From: Rhizorhapis sp036570425
GTDB lineage: Bacteria; Pseudomonadota; Alphaproteobacteria; Sphingomonadales; Sphingomonadaceae
Reading direction: 5' to 3'
Assembly (NCBI GenBank): GCA_036570425.1
Contig: DATCYF010000009.1
Coordinates: 124,001 to 188,000 of the forward strand
DNA: 64,000 nucleotides
Shown: positions 27,075 to 35,302 of the stretch, one piece after another
Position numbering within the stretch: position 1 is the first letter of the stretch
How the letters are laid out: each line of letters begins with the position of its first letter
Translations under genes and position numbers: made by a program
The notes under the pieces: model-generated
Database searches by the model: none
What the model saw: the letters and a program-made list of their open reading frames with translations, nothing else
Told to the model about the DNA's origin: nothing

Positions 27075-27102
27075 CGTCATCCCCACCCGAGCGGGGATGA
27101 CG
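27075..27102. repeat. Intergenic palindrome, REP-like
   Basis: A perfect 10-bp inverted repeat, CGTCATCCCC with GGGGATGACG, and an 8-nt loop, between the peroxiredoxin stop and the amn start. It resembles the short intergenic palindromes of the cgtcatccc type common in alphaproteobacterial genomes. T and A runs are on the wrong side to terminate the peroxiredoxin transcript. Confidence 0.5.
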
Positions 27103-27117
27103 ATGAATGCTAAGCCG

Positions 27118-27600
27118 TCAAAGCTGTTCCAGCATATGCTCGGCGGAAGAGACCTTATAATCGCCAGGCGCTTCGACATTCAGTTCCTCAACCACGCCAT
27201 CATTGACGATCATGGAGAAACGCTGGCCGCGTGTGCCCAGGCCGAAGCCGCTGCCGTCCATTTCCAGTCCCACGGCCTTGGCGAAGTTGCCATTGCCGTC
27301 GGCGAGCATCGCAACCTTGCCTTCGGCGTCATTCGCCTTCGCCCATGCGCTCAGGACAAAAATGTCATTGACGGCGGTACAGGCGATTTCGTCAATACCC
27401 TTCGCCTTAAGCGCGTCAGCCTTTTCGATATAGCTGGGCAGATGCCTGGCAGAACAAGTGGGCGTGTAAGCGCCTGGCACCGAAAAGAGAGCGACCTTCT
27501 TGCCCTTGAAGAATGCATCGCTATCGACCCCTTCAGGTCCGTTCGCGGTCATGGTGGTGAAGCTCACTTGCGGAATTTTATCGCCTTTGCTGATGGCCAT
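27118..27600 (-). CDS. Peroxiredoxin (Prx5/AhpE-like, glutaredoxin-dependent type)
   Basis: A 160-residue thiol peroxidase that reduces hydrogen and organic peroxides. The Prx5-type active site PGAYTPTCS carries the peroxidatic Cys at about 49; the Thr and the downstream Arg of the family are present (GTRGQRFSMIV). No second resolving Cys in the usual C-terminal place is seen, so it may be 1-Cys. It is cytoplasmic and monocistronic. Confidence 0.93.
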   Translation of the reverse strand: MAISKGDKIPQVSFTTMTANGPEGVDSDAFFKGKKVALFSVPGAYTPTCSARHLPSYIEKADALKAKGIDEIACTAVNDIFVLSAWAKANDAEGKVAMLADGNGNFAKAVGLEMDGSGFGLGTRGQRFSMIVNDGVVEELNVEAPGDYKVSSAEHMLEQL

Positions 27601-27738
27601 GTCGGAAAGTCCTTTCCTGTGTGAATTGCGCGCCTGAAGTCGTGTCTGGGCGCGGCTTAGTCAAGCCGACTGTTGCGGTTGCGTAAAAAATATGTCGCGC
27701 CCTCTTGTGCCGTATCGCGGGCGAGCCGCCAAGCATCG

Positions 27739-27766
27739 TTGGACCCAGCCCTCGAACTCCTATATT
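27739..27766 (+). promoter_or_regulatory. Predicted yqgE promoter, leaderless geometry
   Basis: TTGGAC (27739-27744), 16 bp, TATATT (27761-27766), then 9 bp to the ATG at 27776. Transcription would start 2-3 nt before the start codon. No ribosome binding site is visible. Confidence 0.45.
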
Positions 27767-27775
27767 CTTGGCACT

Positions 27776-28336
27776 ATGGATATGCCCCCCTTTTATTCCG
27801 GAAACCTGCTGCTGGCCATGCCCGGCATAGGCGATCCCAATTTCGAGAAGTCCGTCATTGCGCTCTGCGCCCATGATGAGAATGGAGCGATGGGCATCAA
27901 TATAGGTCAGGAAATTCCTGGGCTTTCCCTCCGTGAGCTGCTGACCCAGTTCGACCTTTCCGGCGACAAGAGGCCTGATGTGCCGATCCTGCGCGGCGGT
28001 CCGGTCGAACCTCAGCGTGGTTTCGTTCTGCATACGCTTGATTGGGGTGGCCAGGACATACTGCACGTTGGCAACCAATGGGGCTTGAGCGGGTCGCTTG
28101 ATGTTCTGCGAGCCATATCGGAGGGAGGGGGCCCTTCCCGTTATGTGATAGCACTGGGCTATGCCGGCTGGGGTCAGGGGCAACTGGAAGAGGAAATGAC
28201 TCGTCACGGCTGGTTCGTCGCTCCGGTGAGCGATCAGTTGCTATTCGGCACGTCCGCACAGGACCGCTGGAGCGCTGCCTGGTCCGCCAACGGCATAGAC
28301 AGCAGTCTACTCGCCAGTCAAAGCGGTCACGCCTGA
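27776..28336 (+). CDS. YqgE/AlgH family protein
   Basis: A 186-residue UPF0301 protein. Hallmarks: FYSGNLLLAMPGIGDPNFEKSVI, LCAHDENGAMGINIG, LRGGPVEPQRGFVLH, ALGYAGWGQGQLEEEM and W-F-V-A-P. The function of the family is not firmly established; AlgH was linked to alginate regulation in Pseudomonas. The start is the ATG at 27776, matching the normal N-terminus; an upstream frame from 27692 adds 28 unlikely residues. It converges with the OmpA-like gene 3 bp away. Confidence 0.92.
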   Translation: MDMPPFYSGNLLLAMPGIGDPNFEKSVIALCAHDENGAMGINIGQEIPGLSLRELLTQFDLSGDKRPDVPILRGGPVEPQRGFVLHTLDWGGQDILHVGNQWGLSGSLDVLRAISEGGGPSRYVIALGYAGWGQGQLEEEMTRHGWFVAPVSDQLLFGTSAQDRWSAAWSANGIDSSLLASQSGHA

Positions 28337-28339
28337 CAG

Positions 28340-28948
28340 TCAGGGCTCCGTCTTTTCCTGTTCGGGAGCTGGCGCGGGCGCGACCTCGACATCGACCCGC
28401 CGGTTCTTTGCCCGTCCTTGTTCATCGTCACTGCCATCGAGGTGAGCGTTGGGCGCGATTGGTCGTGTTTCGCCTACTCCCAGCACCGTCATGCGGTCGG
28501 CAGCAATGCCCTTCGTCACGAGATAATCGGCCACGGCCTTTGCCCTGGCTTCGGACACGCGCAAATTGTCGGAATCGCTTCCCCGGGAGTCGCTGTGCCC
28601 GCGAACGGTGATTGCGCCTCCATGAATCATTTCGGGGTTCTGGGCGAGCGCATCGAGTTGTGCGCGTGACGCATCGTCGAGCGCTGTGCCGCCTTGGGCG
28701 AAACTGATCTGTTCGTTCAGCGGCTCCGCTGGCTGGGCCGGTTTGGGTTTTGCCTCATCGCTAACAGAGGGTCGCATTATGGACAAGGTAGGCGGAGAAA
28801 CCGGCTCCGGCTGCTCCATAACGTTCGCGGCCAGATTTGTGGTGTCGTCCGGCGTATCCACCATTTTCCTGTCGCAGGCGGTCATCGATAGCGGAATTGC
28901 GACCGCCATGGACACGATTCGGACTGTTCTGCTCTGATGGCTTTTCAT
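28340..28948 (-). CDS. OmpA-like peptidoglycan-binding lipoprotein
   Basis: A 202-residue predicted outer-membrane lipoprotein: signal peptide with lipobox (SMTAC, Cys near 25), a Pro-rich linker, then a C-terminal OmpA domain (ISFAQGGTALDD, VRGHSDSRGSDSDNLRVSEARAKAV, RMTVLGVGETRP, RAKNRRVDVEV) that would bind peptidoglycan. The ATG overlaps the stop of the antiporter gene by 4 bp, so the two are translated together. Confidence 0.9.
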   Translation of the reverse strand: MKSHQSRTVRIVSMAVAIPLSMTACDRKMVDTPDDTTNLAANVMEQPEPVSPPTLSIMRPSVSDEAKPKPAQPAEPLNEQISFAQGGTALDDASRAQLDALAQNPEMIHGGAITVRGHSDSRGSDSDNLRVSEARAKAVADYLVTKGIAADRMTVLGVGETRPIAPNAHLDGSDDEQGRAKNRRVDVEVAPAPAPEQEKTEP

Positions 28949-30828
28949 GACTCCGCCCCCTCATCCTTTTCGTGCCGCGCGGGCGTGCTCTGATCCGCGA
29001 CGTGCTCCTTTGAACGCGTTTCGTTTCCTGATTTCGAACCACGTGACGGTTGTGGCGGCGCATAGGAAATGACGATATCATCCACTTCCGGCGTCGGTCG
29101 CGACGCATGGGTAAAGAACCGCAATGTACCGTTCTTTCGCAGCAGGAGCAGAAGATCGGCTCCTTCAGGCAGGACTGCTTTGGCCGCTGAAAAATCGAAT
29201 TGTTCGCTGATCCGCGTCTTTCGAAAGGTCCAGCCCGCGGCTTCACGGGCATTGATTTCCTCCACCCCCAGACCGGATGCGAACAAGGCCCGACCGCGTA
29301 AAAATTCAGACAGACTATGATTATCGTCCGGGCTGGAGCCGCCGAGCTGATACACAGCGTCGCGACCGATGCTTGGCGCAAATTCACTGCATACGAGGGC
29401 GTTATAGGCTTCGTTGTCGGTCGTGGCGGCGAGCACCTGAAATTGGCTGAGGTCCAGCCTGTATTCGGTTGCTTCCGCCAGAATCTCGCCGTGGAAAGAG
29501 GGAATGCCTTGCTGCCGTGCGGCGCTCAATCTTTCCCAACTGCTATCGCTCACCATAACCGATATGCCAAGCTGCCGCAGGTGATCCGCCAGCGACAGGC
29601 TCCAATGAGTGCTCCCAACGATCAATATGCCTTGCCGACTGGCGCCTGTGACACCGAGCCAACGCGCGACATGACTTATGCTGAACCCGTGCGCCACAAT
29701 GGTAGCCACGACGACGCTGAAGGACAAGGCGATCAACGTCCCCCCGTCGCTATAGCCCAGTTCCCCAAGGCGTAATGCAAACAAGCCGGAAATCGCGACC
29801 GCGACGATGCCGCGCGGCGCTATCCATGCGATCATCAGCCGCTCGTTCCAGGGCACCCGGCTGAAAGCCAGGCTGATGAGCACAGTGGCTGGACGCACCA
29901 TGAACAGCAGGACCAGCAGAAACGCCAGAAAGCGCCATTCAAACTGCCGCAGCACGTCCAGATTGAGCGAAGCGGACAGGATGATGAACACGCCTGACAC
30001 CAGGAGAACTGTGATATTCTCCTTGAACGGATGAACATCGCGCAGGCTGTCGAGCCGCATATTAGCCAGCGCGATGCCCATGATCGTCACGGCCAGCAAA
30101 CCGGTTTCCTGCTGGATCAGATTGGACAGAACGAAGGTGCCAATGACAACCACCAGCAGCACGGGCGCTTTGAGAAATTCGGGGACGTGGCCCCGCGGAA
30201 ACGACCAGGCGATGGCCTTGGCCATGCTAAAGCCGATCAGCGCGGCAATGATTGCGGCCGCGATCATCTCGCTGACGACGTCCAGTGCCGAAGCGCCATG
30301 ACCGGACCTTCGCAGATATTCATAGGTAATCACGGCGCAGAGCGCGCCAATGGGGTCGTTGACGATCGATTCCCATTTCAGGATGGCGCGTGGTCGTGCG
30401 GCGATGCTGCTTTGACGCAACAGTGGAATGACCACGGTCGGTCCGGTGACCACCAGAATGCCCGCGAACAGGATCGCCACCGGCCAGACAAGCCCCGCCA
30501 CATAATAGCAGGCCAGCGCACCGATGATCCAGGCTATGGGTACGCCCAACACGACAAGCCGCGTCACCGCGCCCTCTGTCTTGCGCAATTCCCGGAAATC
30601 GAGGCTAAGACCGCCCACGAACAGAATGACGGCCACGGCAATCGACAGGGCCGGTTCCAGCAGAGGCCCGAACACATGCTCGGGATCGATAAGGCCCGTG
30701 ACCGGTCCAGCGATTACGCCTGCAAGCAGCAACAGGGCGATACCTGGCCATCCCGTCCGCCAGGCGACCCATTGCGCGCCGATACCAAGAACGCCGATCA
30801 GCGCGATTGCGAGGGCCTGTTGTTCCAT
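28945..30828 (-). CDS. CPA1-family cation/proton antiporter with C-terminal NAD-binding-like domain
   Basis: A 627-residue antiporter. About 12-13 membrane helices fill residues 1-400, with VGGLSLDFRELR, VVTGPTVVIPLLRQS and the ESIVNDPIGA motif holding the transport Asp. A RCK/TrkA-N-like domain follows (ILIVGSTHWSLSLADHLRQLG, then ATTDNEAYNALVC) with a degenerate glycine loop. It probably exchanges Na+ or K+ for H+. It is the first gene of a two-gene unit with the OmpA-like lipoprotein. Confidence 0.92.
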   Translation of the reverse strand: MEQQALAIALIGVLGIGAQWVAWRTGWPGIALLLLAGVIAGPVTGLIDPEHVFGPLLEPALSIAVAVILFVGGLSLDFRELRKTEGAVTRLVVLGVPIAWIIGALACYYVAGLVWPVAILFAGILVVTGPTVVIPLLRQSSIAARPRAILKWESIVNDPIGALCAVITYEYLRRSGHGASALDVVSEMIAAAIIAALIGFSMAKAIAWSFPRGHVPEFLKAPVLLVVVIGTFVLSNLIQQETGLLAVTIMGIALANMRLDSLRDVHPFKENITVLLVSGVFIILSASLNLDVLRQFEWRFLAFLLVLLFMVRPATVLISLAFSRVPWNERLMIAWIAPRGIVAVAISGLFALRLGELGYSDGGTLIALSFSVVVATIVAHGFSISHVARWLGVTGASRQGILIVGSTHWSLSLADHLRQLGISVMVSDSSWERLSAARQQGIPSFHGEILAEATEYRLDLSQFQVLAATTDNEAYNALVCSEFAPSIGRDAVYQLGGSSPDDNHSLSEFLRGRALFASGLGVEEINAREAAGWTFRKTRISEQFDFSAAKAVLPEGADLLLLLRKNGTLRFFTHASRPTPEVDDIVISYAPPQPSRGSKSGNETRSKEHVADQSTPARHEKDEGAES

Positions 30829-30988
30829 CCTGCGTTCCCTACTATCGCATGGGCCGTCATGTCGACCCGGAACTTGTGCACCATTCGAACGACCGTTCCG
30901 ACCGAAACCAATCCGACCTCCGCCAGTTCAGCATGATTAGGAGACGTTTGGTCGTGTCCATGATTGTTTGCATCTGGTCCAGGCCCAG

Positions 30989-31153
30989 ATGATGGCCATG
31001 AAGAACAGGGACTCCACTGGCATTGCTATTGGATTGGCGTTGGGCGTCGCCATCGGTCTGATCATCGATAATCTGACAATGGGCATAGGCATTGGCCTGG
31101 CACTTGGTATCGCCATGGGCTTGCTGTTCAAGCGGCCAGACGAGCCCAGCTAG
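30989..31153 (+). CDS. Small glycine-zipper membrane protein
   Basis: A protein of 51-54 residues, almost entirely two glycine-zipper helices that repeat one another: GIAIGLALGVAIGL and GIGIGLALGIAMGL, joined by a short turn with a charged C-terminal tail. AGG stands 5 nt before the ATG at 30989, but that ATG lies in the 3' arm of a 7-bp hairpin (30971-30977 with 30985-30991), so the ATG at 30998 is possible. Similar small proteins of unknown function occur in many bacteria. It is divergent from the antiporter gene. Confidence 0.62.
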   Translation: MMAMKNRDSTGIAIGLALGVAIGLIIDNLTMGIGIGLALGIAMGLLFKRPDEPS

Positions 31154-31203
31154 GCATTAAACGCGCCATAATGACGCGGCACATCAGGTGCTGAACTGAA
31201 TGC

Positions 31204-32412
31204 TTAAGCCGGAATGCTTCGCGCCCCCGCGCGCCCCCTTATGACCATCAAGCCGAACACGGCTCCGACGCTGATGGCCGCAAGTCCGAAAAGGGCGAAC
31301 ACACCATTGGGTCCGGCCGCCTTGTTGATGACGCCTGCGACAAAGGGGAACAGCGCCTGCGATCCATACATGGCGGCGCTCATCAGTCCTATGGCCTTGC
31401 CGGCGTCCTGCCCCCCATATTCAACTGATGCAGCGCTGAGATTGGGCGTGCAGAGACTGACCCCCATGGCCGTGATCACCAGCGAAAGCGTCAGTGCCGC
31501 TAATGTGCCCGCAAAAGCCCCCACAAGAAAACCGAGCCCGGCAGTGCTGATGGCAAGTGCGAACATGCCGACAGTGCCAATGCGCCCATGCAGAAATCCG
31601 TAGAAACTGCTCGCGGCCATCCCCGCGGCGGCCATCGCCATCAACGGATAGGCCTGAACATTGGGATCGCTGATCCCGATACCGATCAGGAAAAAGGGCG
31701 CGAAAAGGGAGCCGAGGATGCTCACCATGCCCATGAAGGCTGCGACGAGCAGGAAGCCCACGGAAAGGCCGGCGAGCCGCGATGATGGAGCAGTGCGCTC
31801 CGTCTTGGTTCCGGACGAGCGCGTGCGCGGCAACGTCAGCGCGACGGGAATCACCAACAGCCCGACCAGATGCAGAGCGAAGGGCCAGCGCCAGCCGATG
31901 GCAGCGAATGCCCCAACCAGCGGAAAGCAGCCGATGGCGAGCATGGCGCCCGCTACTGACTGAAACCCGAACATCTGCGCCCGTTGTCGCGGCGGGAGCG
32001 TGCCGATTCCCGTCAACGCCGCGATCAGCGCACCAGCTACCGTGACACCGAGGAGCAAGCGCGTGGCGAGGATCAGATACAAATTGTCGAGTATTCCGCC
32101 CACGCTGCCTGCAAGCGCGAATGCTGCGCAGGAAAACAGCAGCACCGTGCGATAGCTGAAACGATCGATCAGCCATCCGACGATGGGAGAACTGAGAGCG
32201 AGGGCGAAGCCAACCACTCCGCCCACCAGTTGGCTGAGGAGAACGGCATTGGGATTATCGGCAAAGGCGCGAGCCAGCGGGGGCAGGGCGATGCCAAAGC
32301 CATAGAGCGCCAGCACCGGGAGAGCTGCGACCATCAGCAGCGCGGCGCGGCCTGCCAATGAAATGCGGGTCGATTCGTCTTCGACTATATCTATCGCAGG
32401 GCTATCGCTCAT
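31204..32412 (-). CDS. MFS transporter
   Basis: A 402-residue major facilitator with about 12 membrane helices. Motif A-like GWLIDRFSYRTVLLFS follows helix 2, and an N-terminal cytoplasmic segment precedes helix 1. The ribosome binding site GAGAGGA precedes the ATG. It lies downstream of an APH-fold gene on the same strand, so it may belong to that unit. Substrate unknown. Confidence 0.88.
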   Translation of the reverse strand: MSDSPAIDIVEDESTRISLAGRAALLMVAALPVLALYGFGIALPPLARAFADNPNAVLLSQLVGGVVGFALALSSPIVGWLIDRFSYRTVLLFSCAAFALAGSVGGILDNLYLILATRLLLGVTVAGALIAALTGIGTLPPRQRAQMFGFQSVAGAMLAIGCFPLVGAFAAIGWRWPFALHLVGLLVIPVALTLPRTRSSGTKTERTAPSSRLAGLSVGFLLVAAFMGMVSILGSLFAPFFLIGIGISDPNVQAYPLMAMAAAGMAASSFYGFLHGRIGTVGMFALAISTAGLGFLVGAFAGTLAALTLSLVITAMGVSLCTPNLSAASVEYGGQDAGKAIGLMSAAMYGSQALFPFVAGVINKAAGPNGVFALFGLAAISVGAVFGLMVIRGRAGARSIPA

Positions 32413-32519
32413 TCTTGTCCTCTCCAGTGCGGGTCGCGGATCGGCTGCGCCCGAGTTGATCGTGAATGAGTCGGCTTTTGCCTGTCATCATCATGGAAAA
32501 CAGTTGATGCTTTCATGTC

Positions 32520-32585
32520 CTATGCCAAGGCAGGCCTATCATAAGGAGGGCGTGGGAGCAGGGCGATTTTTCTGCGATCAGTCAT
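32520..32585 (-). CDS. Possible 21-residue ORF with consensus Shine-Dalgarno
   Basis: An ATG at 32585 follows a perfect AAGGAGG with 5-nt spacing and opens a 21-residue frame, MTDRRKIALLPRPPYDRPAL plus Ala. It lies between the APH-fold gene and the MFS gene. It could be a leader peptide, a small protein or coincidence. Confidence 0.25.
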   Translation of the reverse strand: MTDRRKIALLPRPPYDRPALA

Positions 32586-32608
32586 TCCTGCCTCCTTCAG
32601 CGGAGATA

Positions 32609-33970
32609 TCAACGTGGCGGGATCGGCTGGAGGTCCACGCCGACCAGAAAAGATGCCTGGCCGCAATCGCGCAGAAGGAATTCCTGCCGACGGAGCCAAT
32701 TATGGAAATGCTGGGCCAAGCGGCCGTCTTCCTGTGGAGATGCTGTGCGGACATAGGCTTGTACGGCAGCTTGCGCCTCGTCCTTGTCATCGAGCCGATG
32801 GCCGACCAGCGCCGACGCTTCGGCCAGATCGCGGGCGAGGATGTCTTGGCCGTAATCGTTGCAACGACTCATGTAGCGTGCCAGCGCGGCGGCGGAATCG
32901 CGGGCGTAATCTTCAACAGGCGTACCGTCTGGCATTGCCCTGATCTGCTCCACCAGATGCTTGCCAGCGCGTGAAAAGCCGAGCGGCCGGAACATCGGCT
33001 CCTCCGGCTCGGTGAGCGTCAGGCCCATGTGCTCGGCTATGGCCTTTATCGCCCATCGGGTAGTAGCCACCGAATAATGCATATAGGCAATATAATCCTG
33101 GTCCAGCGTCGTGTCATAGGCCAACCCCCACATGAGGAAGCCGTTGACTCCGCAGAAGCCTGCGCTGTGGTATTCGAGTAACTGCTTGCTGATGCGGTCC
33201 CCCGTCAGCATTTCGTAACGATCGATCATGGCGGACAGATCGCCCAGCGGCTCTGCGGCATCGCGCAAGCGCAAGCCGGATAATTCCGCTGCCGGATCGC
33301 CGAAACTGGACACCTCGAAGTCAATGAGTCCAGTAACGCGATCGTCCTCGTACAGGAATTGGCCAGCGTCGAAATTGACGAAGGTGGCGCGCGTGCGGTC
33401 CTGTGGCACATTGCGGCGGAGCCACTGGGCAATGAAGCGCATGATGGGGAATGGGCGCTCTCCCATCAGACGTTCGAAAATGGCCTCCGCTGGGGCGTAG
33501 AGGGAAAGCGCGATTTCTTCTGGCGTACTGGGCACCGCCAAGCCGACCTCATGGAAGGCGGATAGTGGCAGGCGATGGACCTTCGCAACAATGTCGATGA
33601 AAGCGTCCCGCACTCTCTGTTGGCGTTGGCTGTCCTCGATCGCGCCGGTGTTGATCCGGCCGGGCAATTTTTCCATCACGATGGCGACCGGGTCATCCAT
33701 CATGCCATATACGCGGGGAGCCGGAATGCCATTCGCCTGAAACGCCTGATGAATGGCATATTCCTGATACATGTCGACGGGCGAGAAATAGGTCGTCTCG
33801 CCTTTGGGGCCGCGCACATAGAGCGACAGCCTTTCGCCATCGCGATTGACGACCGCATCCCAACCGGGCCGCCAGCGCGCCTGTCGATCCAGCGATTCAA
33901 CATGGCCCAGATTGGTCGTCAGCCAGTCATGAATCTTCTGGTCCATTGACGCGGGATGTTTGGGTGTCAT
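32609..33970 (-). CDS. APH-fold phosphotransferase-like protein with degenerate catalytic loop
   Basis: About 453 residues of the aminoglycoside phosphotransferase/ACAD10-kinase fold. N-lobe features are present (YVRGPKGETTYF, AIVMEKLPGRI). The catalytic loop normally reads HGDxxxxN; here it is VNFDAGQFLY, with His replaced by Asn, two residues apparently missing and the Asn changed. The Mg-binding Asp survives in GLIDFEVSSFGDP. A pseudokinase or altered specificity is possible. A C-terminal extension of about 130 residues follows the kinase. The start is uncertain: 33970 and 33991 both have purine-rich sequence upstream. Confidence 0.8.
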   Translation of the reverse strand: MTPKHPASMDQKIHDWLTTNLGHVESLDRQARWRPGWDAVVNRDGERLSLYVRGPKGETTYFSPVDMYQEYAIHQAFQANGIPAPRVYGMMDDPVAIVMEKLPGRINTGAIEDSQRQQRVRDAFIDIVAKVHRLPLSAFHEVGLAVPSTPEEIALSLYAPAEAIFERLMGERPFPIMRFIAQWLRRNVPQDRTRATFVNFDAGQFLYEDDRVTGLIDFEVSSFGDPAAELSGLRLRDAAEPLGDLSAMIDRYEMLTGDRISKQLLEYHSAGFCGVNGFLMWGLAYDTTLDQDYIAYMHYSVATTRWAIKAIAEHMGLTLTEPEEPMFRPLGFSRAGKHLVEQIRAMPDGTPVEDYARDSAAALARYMSRCNDYGQDILARDLAEASALVGHRLDDKDEAQAAVQAYVRTASPQEDGRLAQHFHNWLRRQEFLLRDCGQASFLVGVDLQPIPPR

Positions 33971-34219
33971 GTCTCTCACCATCCTCTCCATGGCGCCTTG
34001 TTTTATAGTCGCCGTTCTCTGGGACGAAGCCCGGGTCAGGCTTCCGTTCATTCGGCTTAGCATTGCGACTTCGGCGCTCGCTTGACCCGCCGCAGGATAG
34101 GAAGCTCTGGCGGGCGAATGAATCCGACCTGCCTTTGGAAAGGACCGCTTTATGGAAGGCGATCTAAATCCCGGCGGTACACTGCCGCTGATTCATGCGG
34201 GCCATAAGAGGAGAAAAAG

Positions 34220-34597
34220 ATGCTGGGCTATGCAACCGTCGGCTCCAACGATCTGGAACGGGCCAAGGCCTTTTATGACGCACTGTTCGCTGCTGTGGGT
34301 ATTTCCACGCTGTTCGATCATGGATCCGGCGGACGGGTTTACGGTGCGCCGGGTGGCCCGATGTTCGGCGTCGTTGGCCCTTTCGACGGCAAGCCAGCAA
34401 GTGTCGGAAACGGATCGATGTTCGGCTTTGCGCTTCCTAGCCATGAATTGATCGACTTGTTTCATCAGAAGGCGCTTGAACTGGGCGGTACGGATGAAGG
34501 TGCTCCGGGCCAGCGCGGACCGGAGGGGGCAGGTGCCTATATGGCCTATGTTCGCGATCTGGACGGAAACAAGATTTGCGCATTCAAGCTGAATTGA
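34220..34597 (+). CDS. VOC (glyoxalase/bleomycin-resistance fold) protein
   Basis: A 125-residue single-domain vicinal-oxygen-chelate protein: LGYATVGSNDLERAKAFYDALFAAVG at the start and YVRDLDGNKICAFKLN at the end. The usual metal-binding His near the N-terminus is absent (VGSND in place of an H), so it may be non-catalytic or a different subclass. The ribosome binding site AGGAG precedes the ATG. It is divergent from the degenerate APH-fold gene. Confidence 0.86.
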   Translation: MLGYATVGSNDLERAKAFYDALFAAVGISTLFDHGSGGRVYGAPGGPMFGVVGPFDGKPASVGNGSMFGFALPSHELIDLFHQKALELGGTDEGAPGQRGPEGAGAYMAYVRDLDGNKICAFKLN

Positions 34598-34687
34598 ATT
34601 ACCGTTCCGGACGATCGATCAAAAAATCCGGACATCTGAGCCTGGTCGAATTGACTGTCTGACATCGAATTTTCTCTGCGGAAGGTG

Positions 34688-34755
34688 CGTCACGCTGGAT
34701 CGGCCGCTGCGACGTTTGTAAAAGAACGTCGCAGCGCGTGACGATGCGATCACGC
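34688..34755 (+). promoter_or_regulatory. Large nested inverted repeat upstream of SnoaL-like gene
   Basis: Inner arms GCTGCGACGTT (34706-34716) and AACGTCGCAGC (34725-34735) are perfect, with an 8-nt loop. Outer arms CGTCACGC (34688-34695) and GCGTGACG (34736-34743) extend the stem to 19 bp with a 10-nt bulge on one side. The GCGTGA of the outer arm can pair instead with TCACGC (34750-34755), just before the ribosome binding site AGGAG. This allows two exclusive foldings. It may alternatively be a protein-binding site. Confidence 0.5.
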
Positions 34756-34773
34756 GCGCGATAGAGGAGAGCG

Positions 34774-35214
34774 ATGATGACCGTAGAAGCCAACAAGCAG
34801 CTTATCCGCGATTGGTTCGATGCCGTGAACCGGGGCGATGAGGCGGCTGTCCTTGCCATGACTGCCGAAGATTTCCGCTTTGAAACAATGGCGCGGGCGC
34901 CCGACTGGATGCTTTACAAATGGGACCGGTATCAGTTTGCTGCAGCTCGAGCCGCGATGTCGAGCGTAATGAAAGCGCCGATCCAGCTTTCGATTGCCGG
35001 GATGATCGGGGAGGGCGATGATGTCGCCGTGGAAGCGGAAACCGACAGCGAGATGTTGAACGGCCGCCGATACAATAACCGCTATCACTTTGTGTTCAGG
35101 TTGCGGGATGGCAAATTTTGCGAAGTTCGCGAATATAGCTGCAGCCATTTGGCGCAAAATTGCTTTAACGCCATCGAACCGGCCGAACCAGAGAAGACGC
35201 GCATGGCGGTATAG
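34774..35214 (+). CDS. SnoaL/NTF2-like (ketosteroid isomerase fold) protein
   Basis: A 146-residue NTF2-fold protein: MMTVEANKQLIRDWFDAVNRGDEAAVLAMTAEDFRF (in short, LIRDWFDAVNRGD), then VEAETDSEMLNGRRYNNRYHFVFRLRDGKFCEVREY. This is the SnoaL-like polyketide cyclase/isomerase type, often found in catabolic clusters. No catalytic assignment can be made. The ribosome binding site AGGAG lies 5 nt upstream. The conserved NNRYHFVF strand is present. Confidence 0.83.
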   Translation: MMTVEANKQLIRDWFDAVNRGDEAAVLAMTAEDFRFETMARAPDWMLYKWDRYQFAAARAAMSSVMKAPIQLSIAGMIGEGDDVAVEAETDSEMLNGRRYNNRYHFVFRLRDGKFCEVREYSCSHLAQNCFNAIEPAEPEKTRMAV

Positions 35215-35302
35215 CGTTCGTTCGGGCGGGACCGGGCAAGAAGCATCCTTTGCGCCCGCCCGCTGCCGCCCGAACCATTCATCTCCCCCGGGCTGAGAGG
35301 GT

